Shown here: piece after piece, positions 6,859 through 9,546 of the stretch
How positions within the stretch are numbered: the stretch's first letter is position 1
Layout of the letters: every line of letters begins with the position of its first letter
Assembly (NCBI GenBank): GCA_964524965.1
Contig: CAZGDY010000066.1
Coordinates: forward strand, 1 to 9,546
Direction: 5' to 3'
DNA length: 9,546 nucleotides
Origin: Kmv34 sp964524965
GTDB taxonomy: Bacteria; Aerophobota; Aerophobia; Aerophobales; B3-G15
The notes under the pieces: model-generated
The model's database searches: none
What the model was told of the DNA's origin: nothing
Seen by the model: only the letters and a program-made list of their open reading frames with translations
Program-made: the position numbers and the translations under genes

Positions 6859-8388
6859 TTAGTTTTTAGGTATGTCCAATTTTTCCAGTTCTTCTTCAAC
6901 TTTATGAATAACTAATCTATTGTCCTCTACCATTATCATCTTCTCATTTAAAACTTCAGTCTGACCCTGGATGGAGAGAAGAAAAGTAATTTGATTAACT
7001 GCCTCAGAAGGGCTAATATAACGGAGTGTAAAAACCTTTTCTTTAGGATGGGAGTTATACTCCTCGATAATAGAGACAGCCGCATCCATTAAAGAAAGTT
7101 GATAAATACCATCTTCTATTAAAAGAGCATTTTTTTCCTTTTCCACAACTAAAGAACCTCGAGAAGATAAAAACACCTCAATTGTAGCTCTGGCACTCTC
7201 AACAGGTGTAGAGAAAAATTTATAAACTTTTTGTTTTTTCTGGGCTTCAAAAGTTCCCATGTGGTTTAATATAGACTCAACAAGATCAATTTTATCTTCT
7301 CTGTCTCGCACCAAAATTGAATTTGGTGGAGCCTCCATAGGATTTATCTCAATAACACCCTGAGAAGAAATAACTTCTGTTATCTGTTCAGCAACTTCTG
7401 GAGCCAAAGCGTATGTTAAATGAAAAACTTTTTTAGTCCTTCCTTCTATCTCCCGGGGCTTCAGTATATGAGGCTTTATAGTTATAAGCAAATTTTTTTC
7501 CTCAACTTTATCTACCCAGCTCTTAAAAAGATTTCCCACTATAGGTAAATGGGAAAGTATAGGTATTCCAATGGTCTGCTTAGTTTTTTCTTTACTAATA
7601 AGTCCCCCTATTACCAGAGACTCACCATCTTTCACGGTAACATTAGTCGGAGATATTTGCCGCTTAAAAATAGGATGCTGGGCACCAAACTCAGCAGTGA
7701 TTTCATAATCACCTACCAATGGAATAATGGACATTTCTACCAGATCTTCCCCTACTATCCGGGGCAAAACCTGGAGCACTATTCCTACTGTAGCATAAGC
7801 ATAATTTTCTACTGGCACCCTTACATCACCTATTGTCTCGTAAGTTATTGAACTAAGATAAGGGACTTCTGTAGTAACGTATATTCCAGCAACTTCTCCA
7901 GAAAGAGTAACTACCCGAGGACTTGATAAAATTTCAGCTTTACCCTCGGTTAAAAGCATGTTAAGAACAGCTTCAAATCTTTCTTCTCCCGCAAGCCGGT
8001 AAAAAGTAAACCCAAAAGACCCCTTCCCTTGATCAAGATCAGTCAAAGTTTTGGGTCCAAAAGCCATGCTACTTCCTTGTCCTAAAGGACCAATAGGAAC
8101 CTCAAGTCCGGTTAACCTTTCAAGATAAGTGCCAAATTTTTGGGTTATTTGAGTACTCACTTCCACAATTTTAGCCTCAATTCTTATCTGCCGAGCTTGG
8201 GTGGGAAAGTCGGGAAGAATCTCTTCGATATTTTTCACCTGCTGACGGGTAGATTTTACAGTGATCCTCCCTGTTGAGGGGTCTACCCAAATAGAAGATT
8301 CGGCAAAAGCAGAGACTGAACAAAAAAGAAAGATAAAAATCATAATTCCTATACTTGTTATTTTTTTCTGCAATTTATTTTCTCTCAT
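6859..8388 (-). CDS. Secretin-family outer-membrane protein with three C-terminal N1-like repeats
   Basis: This 509-residue protein should form an outer-membrane pore for type II secretion, type IV pili or a related machine. Residues 1-29 are a signal peptide (basic start, hydrophobic core, cleavage after AFA). Residues 32-60 are the second half of an N1-type repeat (VDPSTGRITV). Residues 66-310 are the secretin domain: IEAKIVEVS at 70, ILSSPRVVTL at 153, EVPY at 174, GESLVIGGLI at 255, and the signature IPILSHLPIVGNLF at 275-288, ending ITIKPHIL. Three further N1-like repeats follow, near 321, 388 and 452. Known secretins keep such domains before the pore domain, so the layout is unusual. 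The ATG at 8388 was chosen because it opens directly onto the signal peptide with a G-rich tract upstream; the frame extends to 8463, but that would bury the signal peptide and overlap the previous gene. Family call is firm; pathway is unknown. Confidence 0.9.
   Translation of the reverse strand: MRENKLQKKITSIGIMIFIFLFCSVSAFAESSIWVDPSTGRITVKSTRQQVKNIEEILPDFPTQARQIRIEAKIVEVSTQITQKFGTYLERLTGLEVPIGPLGQGSSMAFGPKTLTDLDQGKGSFGFTFYRLAGEERFEAVLNMLLTEGKAEILSSPRVVTLSGEVAGIYVTTEVPYLSSITYETIGDVRVPVENYAYATVGIVLQVLPRIVGEDLVEMSIIPLVGDYEITAEFGAQHPIFKRQISPTNVTVKDGESLVIGGLISKEKTKQTIGIPILSHLPIVGNLFKSWVDKVEEKNLLITIKPHILKPREIEGRTKKVFHLTYALAPEVAEQITEVISSQGVIEINPMEAPPNSILVRDREDKIDLVESILNHMGTFEAQKKQKVYKFFSTPVESARATIEVFLSSRGSLVVEKEKNALLIEDGIYQLSLMDAAVSIIEEYNSHPKEKVFTLRYISPSEAVNQITFLLSIQGQTEVLNEKMIMVEDNRLVIHKVEEELEKLDIPKN
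6862..7431 (-). repeat. Three tandem N1-like protein repeats after the secretin domain
   Basis: Residues 320-509 of the secretin contain three degenerate repeats with starts spaced 67 and 64 residues. Each has a first strand (VFHLTYA, VYKFFST, VFTLRYI), a helix, a small-residue turn with G (SSQG, SSRG, SIQG), a strand ending SILVRD, ALLIED or MIMVED, and a closing helix. They resemble the repeats of the gene upstream. The similarity is at protein level; I see no DNA-level tandem repeat. Confidence 0.75.
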
Positions 8389-8398
8389 AAAATTGGTT

Positions 8399-8405
8399 CC
8401 CCCCC
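8399..8405 (-). promoter_or_regulatory. G-rich tract, possible ribosome binding site of the secretin gene
   Basis: Seven consecutive G residues on the minus strand lie 10 nt before the ATG at 8388, in the 22-nt gap after the upstream stop codon. It is not a textbook AGGAGG, but it is the only purine-rich element before that start and supports choosing it over the longer frame. Confidence 0.45.
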
Positions 8406-8410
8406 TAACG

Positions 8411-9546
8411 CTATTTTTTACCAATAGCCCCAATATTTCCAAGATCGATAGTAGGGGAGGCAATTCTCATTTGCATCCATCCCCCTTCCTTTAACTGCAA
8501 TCCTTCTACCTCTTCTATGGGTACACCTATCATATTAGCAATAGTTAATGCTATTCTTTCTACTGACCCCTTATCTATATAGAAGGTACGAGTAGTCATC
8601 TTTGAAGCCCAAATGTCGGAGTTAAGTTCCTGAACAACTTTATCAATCATAGGAAAATTTCTTTTTAAGTCCCTAACATACATAACAGTTGGAAAAAGGA
8701 AAGAGGCAGAAGTGGTTTCTTTGTTTTCCACGTCTTTACTAGATTCTTCTTGAGGCACTATAACTATATCCTCATCTTTATTTTGCTTTTTTTCTAAGAA
8801 CAGATCAAAAGTTACATTGCCAAAATCAGATATAACAGGTTCCAAAATAGTTTTTGCCTCTTGAACTGATAAATAAAGTAATTCATATTTTTTGGTAATT
8901 ATTTGATTTTCAATTTTATCTTCATTCTCAATAAAATTTGTTATTTTGTCTATAAACTTTTTGGCATCAACTACAAAAAGAGCATTGGTCACATCATCAA
9001 CCTTTAATTGTCCCTCATCAGATAGAAGGTCAGACACTTTTTCCGAAAGATAGGTAGCTGAGGCATATTTAAGAGTAAATGTTTTTTTATCTAGGATAAA
9101 CACATCCTCTTTGTTCACTTTCTGGCTCATTAAATATAAAGGATAGGCAGCATCTTCTACTGTAATAATCCCTTTTTCAGAATCAACTTCTATTTTTCCC
9201 TCAGCAGAACGACACATTGAGATAAGAGCAAGTAACTCATCGAAAGAAAGGTAATTAGCTCTGAAAGAAGCTTCTTCCACCTGGAGAGAAAATTTATCAA
9301 TTTCTTCAATGAAACTTTTTGCTCTATCAAGAGGATAAGGAGCATCAATAATCAAAATCTGATTTTTATCCTTGACCAGATTTAAGTCACCCTGCGCTGA
9401 GAGATATTTTTTTAAAGAAGGTGTAATGTCCTCTGCTAAAGCGTATTTTAATTGAAAAATTTCCTGATGGGGAGAAAACGCATCTAGAGAAGTTATCATT
9501 TTCTGTAAAAGCTGAAGTTGAGTCGGAGTATCATTAATAACAAGAG
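8411..9546 (-). CDS. Secretin-associated protein made of N1-like repeats (5' end outside the window)
   Basis: The frame is open to the right edge: 15 codons precede the first in-window ATG (9499) and read as the end of another repeat (VINDTP, then a helix), so the true start and any signal peptide lie outside. The visible 377 residues form successive repeats of about 60-65 residues. Counting from the ATG, they start near 14, 78, 140, 200 and 304, each a strand such as FQLKYA or FTLKYA, a helix, a strand ending ILIID or LFVVD, and a second helix. This is the alpha/beta pattern of secretin N1 (Secretin_N) domains. The fourth visible repeat carries a charged, Ser/Thr-rich insert (about 236-266). 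No pore domain is present, and the protein ends after a half repeat. It lies 22 nt upstream of a secretin gene, so I infer a periplasmic partner that stacks with or extends that secretin. A type IV pilus or type II secretion role is possible but not shown. Confidence 0.75.
   Translation of the reverse strand, partial: LVINDTPTQLQLLQKMITSLDAFSPHQEIFQLKYALAEDITPSLKKYLSAQGDLNLVKDKNQILIIDAPYPLDRAKSFIEEIDKFSLQVEEASFRANYLSFDELLALISMCRSAEGKIEVDSEKGIITVEDAAYPLYLMSQKVNKEDVFILDKKTFTLKYASATYLSEKVSDLLSDEGQLKVDDVTNALFVVDAKKFIDKITNFIENEDKIENQIITKKYELLYLSVQEAKTILEPVISDFGNVTFDLFLEKKQNKDEDIVIVPQEESSKDVENKETTSASFLFPTVMYVRDLKRNFPMIDKVVQELNSDIWASKMTTRTFYIDKGSVERIALTIANMIGVPIEEVEGLQLKEGGWMQMRIASPTIDLGNIGAIGKK

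Noticed and set aside
8389..8463. A longer secretin reading frame starting at 8463
   Set aside because: It would overlap the upstream gene by 53 nt and put 25 residues ahead of a typical signal peptide.
9497..9499. The ATG at 9499 as start of the repeat protein
   Set aside because: The 15 codons before it are open and read as the preceding part of the same repeat, so it is an internal Met.

Overview
The window is a stretch of an AT-rich bacterial chromosome (roughly 35-40% G+C by eye) in which every convincing gene lies on the minus strand. It is best read from the right edge leftwards. A secretin shows that the host has an outer membrane. The run of 100 Ns shows that this is a draft, probably short-read or metagenomic, assembly. 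I cannot name the lineage. An uncultured diderm candidate phylum fits the mixture, but that is a guess.

Right part (9546 to 6859): two adjacent genes for an envelope machine. The first is cut by the right edge and is built almost entirely of repeats like the periplasmic N1-type domains of type II secretion and type IV pilus secretins, with no pore domain. The second carries a signal peptide, a short half repeat, a complete secretin pore domain, and then three more N1-like repeats after the pore domain. That is the reverse of the usual order and is the most unusual feature here.

Middle part (6817 to 5108): hisG (first step of histidine synthesis, long form), purE (purine synthesis) and a small cyclophilin-fold protein. 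They are tightly packed (10-nt gap, then a 4-nt overlap) and follow the secretin gene after only 41 nt, so all may be co-transcribed with it. A 305-nt gap follows (5107 to 4803). It holds a good sigma-70-type promoter firing left into the next operon.

Left part (4802 to 1): eno (enolase), an isocitrate dehydrogenase overlapping it by 8 nt, ftsH (membrane AAA+ zinc protease) and the first 57 codons of folP (dihydropteroate synthase), which starts at TTG. The 5' end of ftsH is interrupted by the N gap. The gap is flanked by two identical 55-bp copies. Collapsing them restores one intact 665-residue FtsH frame whose cytoplasmic N-tail is a (GSPQK)n repeat.

Functionally this is housekeeping metabolism (glycolysis, TCA, purine, histidine, folate) and membrane proteolysis next to an outer-membrane secretin system. 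No RNA gene, insertion sequence, CRISPR array or clear intrinsic terminator was found.
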